Assembly (NCBI RefSeq): GCF_014695975.1
Contig: NZ_JACJPI010000042.1
Span: 1-64,000 of the forward strand
Direction of reading: 5' to 3'
Source: Leptolyngbya sp. FACHB-321
Lineage (GTDB): Bacteria; Cyanobacteriota; Cyanobacteriia; Leptolyngbyales; Leptolyngbyaceae
Length of the DNA: 64,000 nt
How positions within the stretch are numbered: position 1 is the first letter of the stretch; every line of letters begins with the position of its first letter. The notes below the pieces were generated by a model. The model saw nothing but the letters and a program-made list of their open reading frames with translations, was not told the origin of the DNA and made no database searches. This document shows positions 9,267-16,030 of the stretch, piece by piece. A program made the translations under genes and the position numbers.

Positions 9267-9389
9267 CTAAGTTATTGTACTTCTACAGAGATTAGTACAT
9301 AAATACCATTCTCGTTGCATCACAAATAAGCAGTCAAGCAAAGGCGTGGTTTCTTCCCCTAATTCCTTATTAAAACCAGGAAAAGCTCC

Positions 9390-11549
9390 ATGAGTCTTAC
9401 CACTATCCAATGCCGTCTTGTAGCCGATGAAGAAACACGCCGCCACCTGTGGCACTTGATGGCGGAAAAGAATACTCCTTTGGTTAATGAGTTATTAGAC
9501 TTGGTTAGTCGGCATGACGATTTTGAAGCATGGCGTCGAAAAGGCTCACTCCCTGGAAATGCTGTCAAGCTGCTGTGTGACCCAATTAGACAAAAGCCAC
9601 CCTTTGAAGGGCAGCCTGGTCGTTTCTATAGTTCAACAATCCGCATTGTGCAGCAAACTTATGAAGCATGGCTAGCATTGCATCGCACGAAACAAGCTGC
9701 TTTAGATGGGAAGAAGCGATGGTTGCAAATCGTCGAGAGTGATGCTCAATTGGCAGCAGTCAGCGCTTTTACGCCTGAAGTTATCTGTGCGAAAGCGCGC
9801 GAGATTTTAGAGCAAATTTCTGCTGCATCCCATTCATCTCACCCTGTAGCAGTTAAGCCGAAAAAGAGTCGCAAGTCTCAGAAAGCTGCGGTCGGTGCTT
9901 CAACCATCAGCTCACTGTTTGAACGATTTCATACAACAGATGATATATTGAGCCGTCGTGCAATCATTCATCTGCTGAAACATGGCTGTCAGGTAAGAGA
10001 GGAAGAAGACCCTGACAAATGGGTGCAACGCTTAGCCAAAAAGCGTATTGAAATTCAGCGCTTAGAGGAGCAGCTTAAGGCGCGGCATCCAAGAGGGCGA
10101 GCAACGACTGAACAAGACGCTGAAAGGCAAAGACTAAAGGCTATTTGCTTACCAAAGCATCCTGGTTTAATGTGTGCGATCAACCTTACTTGGGCCTTGC
10201 TTTGCGATCCAATTCTCTCCGCTAAATACATACATTTCGTCTTCACTTTCTTGTTGAAGCGGGTTTGCCAGTTTGAGGAAGCTCGAATCCATTTTGAATT
10301 TTTTGATTGGGAAGAAGATTTCGCTACTAATCGGCTAGAGCTAGTGCGCTCGCCAAAGTCAATTCCTTATCCAATTCTCTATGGTGCCGAAGATTTAATC
10401 AGATGGCATAGAAATGATAAGGGTCGCATTTGTTTAAGCTTCAACGGTCTTGGCAAATATATGTTTGAGGTCTACTGCGATCGCCGACAGTTACTTCTGT
10501 TTGAACTCTTTTTAAAAGATGGGCAGACTTTCACAGCGAAGGAGAATAAAAAACAATACTCTGGCAGTAAGCTTCTCCTGCGAGAAGCATCCCTCCTGTG
10601 GATAGAACCAAGTAAGTCCCTAAGCAAAAGGAAACTTTTCCGCATCAAAAGGAATCGGATTAGAGCGCAGCGATCAGGTGCAGGCAGCTTACAAACCTGT
10701 GAAGAAGACTCTGAACCCTGGAACCGCTACAGACTAGCTTTACACTGCACGTTTAATGCTCATGCTCTTACACAGGAAGGTACGAAGAGAATCTGTCAGG
10801 AAAAATTAACGGCAAGAGACAAAGTACTCGAAAAGTTAAACCAGCAGAGTGAGTCTGATTTAGAGCAAACCCAGACATTACAGCGTGAACGAGTAAAGCA
10901 GGAGCGACTTGAAAGCGCTAAAGACTTCCGACGGTCAGATCGTGCACTTTATAGAGGTGATGCAGACGTTTTAGTCGGTGTGAGTTTTAACCTTGCTGAC
11001 CCGGCAACTGTAGCAATTGTAAGAGGCAGTACTGGCGAAACCTTGGCTTACCGCAGTCTTCGGCAGCTTTTGGGGCAAAATTACAAGCTACTGAATCGCC
11101 AAAAACAACAGCAGCAGCAGCACGACAAACAACGTCGTAAGAACCAGCAACGAGGGTTATCGACACAACTATCAGAGTCTGAGTTGGGGCAATATGTTGA
11201 CCGTCTGATCGCCAAGGCAGTCATTACTCTAGCAAAACAATTCAAGGCTGGTAGCGTTGTTCTTCCCAACTTAAAAGGTTTACGAGAAAGAATTCAAAGC
11301 GAATTAGCGGCTAAGGCCGAACAAAAGCACCCAGGCAATCGAGCCTTACAGAGTTCATACGCAAAAGATTACCGGAGGCAAGTTCACCGCTGGAGCTACC
11401 AGAGACTAGCCCAAAATATTCAATCCCAGGCTGCTAAGGCAAACATCACCGTTGAGATCGGACAGCAACCACTTCAAGGCAGTGCTCAAGCAAAAGCGCT
11501 AGCTTTAGCGATCTCAACCTACCATGCTCGACAGCTTTCTCAAGCGTAG
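9390..11549 (+). CDS. cas12k: Cas12k (C2c5), nuclease-dead type V-K effector of the CRISPR-associated transposon
   Basis: Cas12k with crRNA and tracrRNA finds the target and recruits TniQ/TnsC/TnsB; it does not cut DNA. The N-terminus (TIQCRLVADEETRRHLWHLM), DRRQLLLF, EPWN, the block from YRGDADVLVGVSF, RSLRQLLGQNYKLLNRQ, ESELGQYVDRL, SVVLPNLKGLRE and HRWSYQRL all match the family. The RuvC-I position reads VGVSFNLADPATVA without the catalytic Asp, and RuvC-II reads VVLPNL without Glu. At 719 aa it is about 80 aa longer than the Scytonema enzyme as I recall it. The excess lies near residues 245-300 (hydrophobic) and 407-438 (very basic). An RBS, AGGAAA, precedes the ATG. The tracrRNA follows within 40 bp. 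Confidence 0.96.
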   Translation: MSLTTIQCRLVADEETRRHLWHLMAEKNTPLVNELLDLVSRHDDFEAWRRKGSLPGNAVKLLCDPIRQKPPFEGQPGRFYSSTIRIVQQTYEAWLALHRTKQAALDGKKRWLQIVESDAQLAAVSAFTPEVICAKAREILEQISAASHSSHPVAVKPKKSRKSQKAAVGASTISSLFERFHTTDDILSRRAIIHLLKHGCQVREEEDPDKWVQRLAKKRIEIQRLEEQLKARHPRGRATTEQDAERQRLKAICLPKHPGLMCAINLTWALLCDPILSAKYIHFVFTFLLKRVCQFEEARIHFEFFDWEEDFATNRLELVRSPKSIPYPILYGAEDLIRWHRNDKGRICLSFNGLGKYMFEVYCDRRQLLLFELFLKDGQTFTAKENKKQYSGSKLLLREASLLWIEPSKSLSKRKLFRIKRNRIRAQRSGAGSLQTCEEDSEPWNRYRLALHCTFNAHALTQEGTKRICQEKLTARDKVLEKLNQQSESDLEQTQTLQRERVKQERLESAKDFRRSDRALYRGDADVLVGVSFNLADPATVAIVRGSTGETLAYRSLRQLLGQNYKLLNRQKQQQQQHDKQRRKNQQRGLSTQLSESELGQYVDRLIAKAVITLAKQFKAGSVVLPNLKGLRERIQSELAAKAEQKHPGNRALQSSYAKDYRRQVHRWSYQRLAQNIQSQAAKANITVEIGQQPLQGSAQAKALALAISTYHARQLSQA

Positions 11550-11587
11550 CTTTTCTGCACCTTGAAAATTTAATAGGACTATCGTTA

Positions 11588-11887
11588 AAACAGCGCCGCA
11601 GTTTATGCTCTTCGGAGCCTATGTACTGTGTAGCGGGGGTCAGGTTTACTGCTATTAAGGCAGATGCTTTCCGGCCCTGGTAGCTGTCCGTCGTTTGGGC
11701 CGCCATCTCGCAGTCAAGCTGCATGTAGATGGGAAGCTGTCTCTGAGAAGTTCCTTTTCAAGGTATAGCATAGTTGCGCTACCGGCTACGATCGACAACG
11801 CTCTACCCTCTGGCAACAGGGTGGTACAGATATGCACTTGTGGCAGCTACCGAATCGCTCTCCAAGCAAGGAGAGAACTCTCTCAAC
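11588..11887 (+). ncRNA. type V-K tracrRNA
   Basis: Directly after cas12k, the segments CAGCGCCGCAGTTTATGCTC, GGCCCTGGTAGCTG and GTGGCAGCTACCGAATCGC follow the order and spacing of conserved V-K tracrRNA blocks. The last part is a hairpin, CTCTCCAAGCAAGGAGAG. The anti-repeat AACTCTCTCAAC (11,876-11,887) pairs with the repeat ends of the crRNAs. The 5' end is estimated. The RNA is some tens of bases longer than the Scytonema tracrRNA. The strength of anti-repeat pairing differs between array and homing guide (see findings). Confidence 0.88.
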
Positions 11888-11891
11888 ATTT

Positions 11892-11937
11892 TTTGGCAAA
11901 CCGAAGCGAGGGCAAAAACCCTGGGGGTTTTGCCAAA
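11892..11937 (+). other. stem-loop directly downstream of the tracrRNA anti-repeat
   Basis: TTTGGCAAACC and GGTTTTGCCAAA form a long stem with one bulge around an inner GGG/CCC hairpin. A second hairpin, GCACAA-GT-TTGTGC, sits at 11,966-11,979. They lie between the anti-repeat and the CRISPR array and could be processing or termination signals, or part of the array leader. No gene is seen from 11,938 to 12,083. Confidence 0.4.
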
Positions 11938-12083
11938 TCCATGAATCCATTTGCTGGTTGGGATTGCACAAGTTTGTGCCCAATCAAGGAGGACTTCAAG
12001 GAGTAATTTGATAGACCTTGTAAGAGAGGTTTGCCAAAACGCAACCTGAAAAGCCTTCAGTAAAAGGATTCTAAGCACTGGGA

Positions 12084-12415
12084 GTTGCGACAGCCCTCTC
12101 AGTCATGGGCGGGTTGAAAGGGATGTGTGGCACGACAAATTCGATGAGTTCCCAGTAGTTGCGACAGCCCTCTCAGTCATGGGCGGGTTGAAAGTCAAGT
12201 TTCATCCTGATGCAATGATCGCCGTCGATGGTTGCGACAGCCCTCTCAGTCATGGGCGGGTTGAAAGCAACGAGCGATCGCCCTCTTCTTACACTCCAGG
12301 CACGGAAGTTGCGACAGCCCTCTCAGTCATGGGCGGGTTGAAAGACATCTCCGTTTGCTATGCCTGTGGCGGCATTCTGGTTCGACAGCCCTCTCAGTCA
12401 TGGGCGGGTTGACAG
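12084..12415 (+). CRISPR. type V-K CRISPR array, five 36-37-nt repeats and four spacers
   Basis: Four identical 37-nt repeats start at 12,084, 12,158, 12,231 and 12,308. They begin GTTGCGACAGCCC and end GCGGGTTGAAAG. A fifth copy at 12,380-12,415 is decayed: it has lost one G near the start and ends GACAG. Spacers are 37, 36, 40 and about 35 nt (12,121-12,157; 12,195-12,230; 12,268-12,307; 12,345-12,379). The decayed last repeat marks the trailer end, so transcription is from the cas12k side. No adaptation genes are present, as usual for V-K. Spacer 3 contains the HIP1 octamer. Confidence 0.97.
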
Positions 12416-12460
12416 GAGGTATCGCTAAATCGTAGGACAATCCTAGATTAATTAAAGATT

Positions 12461-12495
12461 GTTAGAGAGAGTTGAAAGGAGCGCCTGCCTTACAA
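12461..12495 (+). ncRNA. delocalized (homing) crRNA: degenerate repeat plus 17-nt tRNA-Val spacer
   Basis: The degenerate repeat GTTAGAGAGAGTTGAAAG (12,461-12,478) keeps only the 3' GTTGAAAG of the array repeat. It is followed by GAGCGCCTGCCTTACAA (12,479-12,495), identical over 17 nt to tRNA-Val in the same sense as the tRNA. Beyond 17 nt the identity stops. This matches the short delocalized guides that direct V-K CASTs to tRNA genes (Saito et al. 2021, as I recall). The repeat part pairs with the tracrRNA anti-repeat almost perfectly. Confidence 0.92.
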
Positions 12496-12546
12496 CGGGA
12501 TAAGCACAGGTAACAGAGCCGATGGCAATAGAAGCTAAGAAAGAAA

Positions 12547-12613
12547 TGACAGCTAATCTGTCGGTTTTTGACAGCTAATCTGTCGCCACGGACAAATAAT
12601 TTGTCGCTCTACT
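12547..12613. repeat. transposon end with three TnsB-like binding sites
   Basis: Two identical copies of TGACAGCTAATCTGTCG (12,547-12,563 and 12,569-12,585) are followed by the variant GGACAAATAATTTGTCG (12,590-12,606), spaced 21-22 bp. Such GACA...TGTC sites are typical of V-K transposon ends. The terminus is probably CTCTACT ending at 12,613, exactly 60 bp from the PAM; 12,618 (ending ACA) is an alternative. If 12,613 is right, the target duplication would be CAACA (12,614-12,618). Confidence 0.75.
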
Positions 12614-12622
12614 CAACAACAT

Positions 12623-12693
12623 GGGCAGTACAAGATTCGAACTTGTAACATCCTGCTTGTAAGGCAGGCGCTCTACCGTTGAGCTAACCGCCC
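12623..12693 (-). tRNA. tRNA-Val (anticodon TAC)
   Basis: On the minus strand the 71-nt gene folds as a full cloverleaf. It has a 7-bp acceptor stem GGGCGGT/ACTGCCC with one G-U pair, D-stem GCTC/GAGC, anticodon stem CCTGC/GCAGG with loop CTTACAA (anticodon TAC), and a T-arm ACAAG-TTCGAAT-CTTGT. CCA is not encoded. The gene is intact although the transposon end lies only about 10 bp from its 3' end. It is the attachment site of the V-K element. Confidence 0.97.
12657..12677 (-). other. homing protospacer and GGTA PAM inside tRNA-Val
   Basis: On the minus strand the 17 bases at 12,673 down to 12,657 equal the homing spacer. They are preceded by GGTA (12,677-12,674), which fits the NGTN PAM reported for Cas12k. 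The match spans the D-stem, anticodon stem and anticodon loop. The PAM-distal direction points to the transposon, whose predicted end is 60 bp away, within the 60-66 bp reported for V-K insertion. Confidence 0.9.
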
Positions 12694-12888
12694 GAAAGAT
12701 GCGCATTGGGCACAGTTAAATATATTAGCAGATACCTGCACATTTGTTGCTGACTTTCTCTAATTTCGGTAACCGTTTCCGCTAATGCTCTGAAAACTAG
12801 CAATCGACCAGGCAATTTGTCGCTTTCGGTTTAGTCAGTGCATTTGTACCTGCTACGATGCTGAAAGCATTGTCTGCCTGTCTCCATC

Positions 12889-13605
12889 ATGCCTTCTGGT
12901 CGGACTCATGACAGCATTACCCTTTGGAGTCTGCCGCTACTTGCTGGGTTGACCTTTGCACGCACCCAAAGCAGCAGTCTGACGCTGTTTGTTTCGGGCA
13001 GCTACCTTTTTAGTGGGCTGATGTTTGGTCCTGATTTGGATGTGTACTCCCACCAGTACAAACGCTGGGGACTGTTACGCTGGATCTGGTTGCCCTATAG
13101 ACGCAGTATGCGGCATCGATCGTTCTGGTCACACGGTCCTATTGTGGGAACAGTGGTGCGGGTCGTCTATCTGTTCATCTGGGTAGGGCTATTGGGCACT
13201 GGAGGAATTGTTGTCGGTGCGATCGCCGTTCAACTCATGAGCCAAACGAACGATTGGTTTGCTCTCGCGCAGCAGTGGTGGAGCAGCAGTATTAGCTTTC
13301 TAGAACGAACATCGCAGCAGTACCCGATGGAAGCGATTGCGATCGCTATTGGGCTTGAACTGGGCGCGATGAGTCATGCCCTCTCTGATTGGACGCTGTC
13401 AACCTATCGACGTACGTTTAAGCGTCCTTCCAAAAAGGCTGCAACCGTCCGGCAAGGCCCTAGGCCATCGACGGCTTCGCCCTTTGAAGGCAATGGTGCA
13501 AAGCCGTCCTCCATTGCGGAGCGATCGCAGCCAGTAATACCGTCTTCGCCTACATACCGCGAACCACAGTTGCCACCCTTTGAGCGGCGGAAGGATGAGG
13601 AGTGA
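12889..13605 (+). CDS. DUF2227 family putative metal-binding membrane protein
   Basis: The 238-aa protein starts PSGRTHDSITLWSLP and has FGPDLDVYSHQYKRWG and MRHRSFWSHGP, conserved His/Asp motifs of the DUF2227 (metal-dependent hydrolase-like) family common in cyanobacteria. Two to three hydrophobic segments suggest membrane attachment. The last 65 residues are a Pro/Ser-rich tail. It is the first gene on the chromosomal side of the tRNA-Val attachment site. The reaction is unknown. Confidence 0.85.
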   Translation: MPSGRTHDSITLWSLPLLAGLTFARTQSSSLTLFVSGSYLFSGLMFGPDLDVYSHQYKRWGLLRWIWLPYRRSMRHRSFWSHGPIVGTVVRVVYLFIWVGLLGTGGIVVGAIAVQLMSQTNDWFALAQQWWSSSISFLERTSQQYPMEAIAIAIGLELGAMSHALSDWTLSTYRRTFKRPSKKAATVRQGPRPSTASPFEGNGAKPSSIAERSQPVIPSSPTYREPQLPPFERRKDEE

Positions 13606-13714
13606 GAAAGTGAAGGGGTGAAAAAATTTACTTATGACGCACTGAGTCCTATCTTTACGCTCACCTAGGCTCGTGGCTCGTTAAAGTAAGAAGGCATCAG
13701 TAAGGGTTGATTGC

Positions 13715-14563
13715 ATGACTAATTCTGAGCGGTCTAATTCGGAACCGTTAGCACAACAGGCAGCCATGCTGGAAGCGGTGCAGCAGTTGGTGGCAGTCGT
13801 GGCAAAGCTACGATCGCCCGATGGTGGCTGTCCCTGGGATCTTGCTCAAACACCAGAAAGTTTGGTTCCCTACGTGATTGAAGAAGCCTACGAAACGGTG
13901 GAAGCGATTCAAAGCGGTGACCCGGTGGCAATCCGCGAAGAGCTAGGCGACCTCCTGTTGCAGGTTGTGCTGCAAGCACAAATTGCCAGCGACGCAAACC
14001 AATTTAGCCTGACAGAGGTTGCACAGGGTATCAGCGAGAAATTGATTCGTCGTCATCCTCATGTGTTTAGCACTGTCACTGTGGAGACAATGGATGATGT
14101 GTACCGTAATTGGGAGCAGATCAAGGCGATCGAAAAAGGGGAAGATCCCAACATTGCACCGCCTCTAAGCAAAAAACTGAGCCGCTATGCGCGATCGCTG
14201 CCGCCGTTAATGGCAGGTATGAAAATTTCGCGCAAGGCGGCTGAGGTCGGTTTTGAGTGGGAATCGATCGACGGCGTGTGGGCAAAGTTTCAAGAAGAAC
14301 TAACCGAATTCAAGGAAGCACTGGCTACCACTGACAAAACCCACCAGGAAGCAGAACTCGGCGATCTCCTCTTCACCGTTATTAACCTTGCCCGCTGGTA
14401 TGATCTTGACCCCAGTGCAGCCCTACAAGGCACTAACCAACGCTTTATCCAGCGTTTAGAACAAATGGAAGCTGTCGCCGATCGTCCCCTTTCTGGCTAC
14501 AGCCTGGAGCAGCTAGAACAACTTTGGCAGCAGGCAAAGGCACGGTTGAGAGGAGAGGGGTAA
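13715..14563 (+). CDS. mazG: nucleoside triphosphate pyrophosphohydrolase
   Basis: MazG hydrolyses NTPs or dNTPs to NMP and PPi, acting as a house-cleaning enzyme. The 282-aa protein shows the duplicated MazG fold. The first half has GGCPWDLAQTPESLVPYVIEE and EELGDLLLQVVL. The second half repeats the EExxE/ELGDLLF pattern (QEELTEFKEAL, EAELGDLLFTVINL). The metal-binding acidic motifs are present. The gene stands alone, with a heptanucleotide repeat tract right after its stop. The stop codon overlaps the first repeat unit. Confidence 0.95.
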   Translation: MTNSERSNSEPLAQQAAMLEAVQQLVAVVAKLRSPDGGCPWDLAQTPESLVPYVIEEAYETVEAIQSGDPVAIREELGDLLLQVVLQAQIASDANQFSLTEVAQGISEKLIRRHPHVFSTVTVETMDDVYRNWEQIKAIEKGEDPNIAPPLSKKLSRYARSLPPLMAGMKISRKAAEVGFEWESIDGVWAKFQEELTEFKEALATTDKTHQEAELGDLLFTVINLARWYDLDPSAALQGTNQRFIQRLEQMEAVADRPLSGYSLEQLEQLWQQAKARLRGEG

Positions 14564-14817
14564 AAGGCAGAGGGCAGAAGGCAAAAGGCAGAGGGCAAAA
14601 GGCAGAGGGCAGTCACTAAAGCTCCTGTCACCAAGCACTGCTCAAAATCATCTACTGTTCACTGCTAGCTAGTTCACTGATCACTGCTGACTCACTCAAA
14701 ACTGCTACCCCATCACCTTCTTAATCCATCACCTCTTCACCCCATTACCTTTTCACCTCCTTACCCCAGCACCTTTTCACCCCATCACCTCCTCACTCCA
14801 TTACTCCGCCTCACCCA
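14563..14817. repeat. 7-mer and 8-mer short tandem repeats between mazG and tlyA
   Basis: Seven heptamers of AAAGGCA/GAGGGCA type lie at 14,563-14,611. From about 14,708 to 14,817 the sequence is built of octamers such as CCATCACC and TTTTCACC, up to the tlyA start. Similar units occur in other gaps of the window and inside menC, menD and menE. No gene is seen. Confidence 0.8.
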
Positions 14818-15702
14818 ATGCCCAAACAGCGCCTTGATCTCTTGCTTGTCGAACGTGACCTTTGCGATACGCGGCAGAAGGCGCAGCGGCTCATTCGGGC
14901 TGGAGAGGTGATGGTGAATCAACAGGTGGTGGATAAGCCAGGAACGGAGATTGATCTGCTGGCAAAGATTCAGGTGCGGCAACGATCGCCCTACGTCTCC
15001 AGGGGTGGCGAAAAGTTGGCAAAGGCGATCGACCATTTCCCGATTTCAGTTGCCGGACGCATCTGTTTGGATGGTGGCATTTCGACGGGTGGCTTTACAG
15101 ATTGTCTGTTGCAGGCTGGCGCGCAGCACGTCTATGGGGTCGATGTTGGCTATGGGCAAGTTGCCTGGAGCGTGCGGCAGGATCCGCGTGTGACACTGCG
15201 AGAACGGACGAACTTACGTCATCTCACATCAACAGATTTGTATGGCACCGATCGCCCCGCAGACTTGGGCGTTGTCGATGTCTCGTTTATTTCGCTGACA
15301 AAAGTGGTGGCTGTCTTGTGGCAACTGCTTCAACCGCCCCGCGAGGTTGTGCTGCTGGTCAAGCCGCAATTTGAAGTGGGACGTGCCCTAGTGGGCAAAA
15401 ATGGTGTGGTGCGCGATCCCCAGGATCAGGCAATGGCAATTTTGCAGGTTTTGCAAGCGGCTCAAGCGATAGGCTGGGGCTATCACGGTGTCACATGGTC
15501 GCCGCTACTGGGTCCCGCTGGCAATATCGAGTATCTGCTGTGGCTAAAGGAGGGCGAACGATCGTTAGAGTTGTCAGCACCAGACAAGTCGCTGGAGCCG
15601 GACATGGCGATCGCGCCTGCACAAAACCATGCTATACCGTCTCCTGATCTAAAAGCCCTCAAACAAGTAACCCTTGCAGCCCAACAAACGTTAAACGCTT
15701 AG
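14818..15702 (+). CDS. tlyA: TlyA-like rRNA 2'-O-methyltransferase (S4 domain plus FtsJ fold)
   Basis: TlyA-type enzymes methylate cytidine 2'-OH in rRNA. The 294-aa protein begins with an S4 RNA-binding domain (RLDLLLVERDLCDTRQKAQRLIRAGEVMVN, residues 4-33). An FtsJ-like methylase follows, with SRGGEKLAKAI, SAM motif LDGGISTGGFTDCLLQAG and GVDVGYGQ. Later come VVDVSFISLTK and VLLVKPQFEVGR. Usually motif I reads D-(V/I)-G-A-S-T-G-G; here it is D-G-G-I-S-T-G-G. A 40-residue poorly conserved tail is present. Haemolysin annotation of this family is historical. Confidence 0.92.
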   Translation: MPKQRLDLLLVERDLCDTRQKAQRLIRAGEVMVNQQVVDKPGTEIDLLAKIQVRQRSPYVSRGGEKLAKAIDHFPISVAGRICLDGGISTGGFTDCLLQAGAQHVYGVDVGYGQVAWSVRQDPRVTLRERTNLRHLTSTDLYGTDRPADLGVVDVSFISLTKVVAVLWQLLQPPREVVLLVKPQFEVGRALVGKNGVVRDPQDQAMAILQVLQAAQAIGWGYHGVTWSPLLGPAGNIEYLLWLKEGERSLELSAPDKSLEPDMAIAPAQNHAIPSPDLKALKQVTLAAQQTLNA

Positions 15703-15717
15703 GTCGTTGTCCTATAA

Positions 15718-15984
15718 GTGGTGGCTGTCATACTCAAAGGAACCAGTATTCGCATCGGCAACGGCTTAAATACTGATGATAATGGTGTCTTTCATGGTCC
15801 ATTAGAGGTTGGCAACAACCTGACCATTGGAGACGATGCGATCCTCTTTCGCTCGAAGGTTAGTAATGATGTCACCATTGATATGGGCGCGATCGTCGTT
15901 GCTGTCACGCTGCCAGATAATGCCAAGGTTCCCGATGGAGCCGTCATCACTACTCAAAAGCAAGCTGATGCTTTGAAGGCTTAA
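15718..15984 (+). CDS. small left-handed beta-helix (hexapeptide) protein, CcmM/gamma-carbonic-anhydrase-like
   Basis: The 88-aa protein starts with GTG (15,718, or the next GTG at 15,721). It is built of hexapeptide-like turns (VGNNLTIGDDAILFRSKVSNDVTID) and ends LPDNAKVPDGAVITTQKQADAL, which resembles the end of the CcmM/gamma-CA helix. It is much shorter than a gamma-carbonic anhydrase and lacks the three zinc histidines, so enzyme activity is doubtful. It lies 15 bp after tlyA and may share its transcript. Confidence 0.7.
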   Translation: MVAVILKGTSIRIGNGLNTDDNGVFHGPLEVGNNLTIGDDAILFRSKVSNDVTIDMGAIVVAVTLPDNAKVPDGAVITTQKQADALKA

Positions 15985-16030
15985 GGCATCTGCTACAAGC
16001 CAATGTCCTTAATGAGGCTTTGCTCTAAAG

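Larger units (their letters stand above)
1..12613. mobile_element. CRISPR-side portion of a type V-K CRISPR-associated transposon (CAST, Tn7-like)
   Basis: The stretch contains Cas12k, its tracrRNA, a CRISPR array, a homing guide matching the neighbouring tRNA-Val and, next to that tRNA, three TnsB-like sites of GACA-N-TGTC type. These are the known parts of the target-selection half of V-K CASTs. Genes from the left edge to about 8.9 kb (restriction-modification, Mrr, Uma2) are interpreted as cargo. The transposition genes tnsB, tnsC and tniQ are absent here and are expected left of base 1. The right boundary, about 12,613, is inferred from the last TnsB-like site and the 60-bp distance to the PAM. 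The left boundary is unknown, so membership of the leftmost genes is an inference. Confidence 0.65.

Noticed and set aside
11446-12078. Several minus- and plus-strand ORFs over the tracrRNA region
   Set aside because: They coincide with conserved non-coding tracrRNA blocks and hairpins, and none has protein family features.
12416-12460. Fifth spacer after the decayed last array repeat as the homing guide
   Set aside because: This sequence has no match to tRNA-Val. The match lies after the separate degenerate repeat at 12,461-12,478.
12814-12824. AATTTGTCGCT on the far side of tRNA-Val, identical to 11 bases of the last TnsB-like site (12,598-12,608)
   Set aside because: There is only one half-site without the partner GACA arm or further copies. 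It could be a relic of a tandem insertion but is too short to claim.
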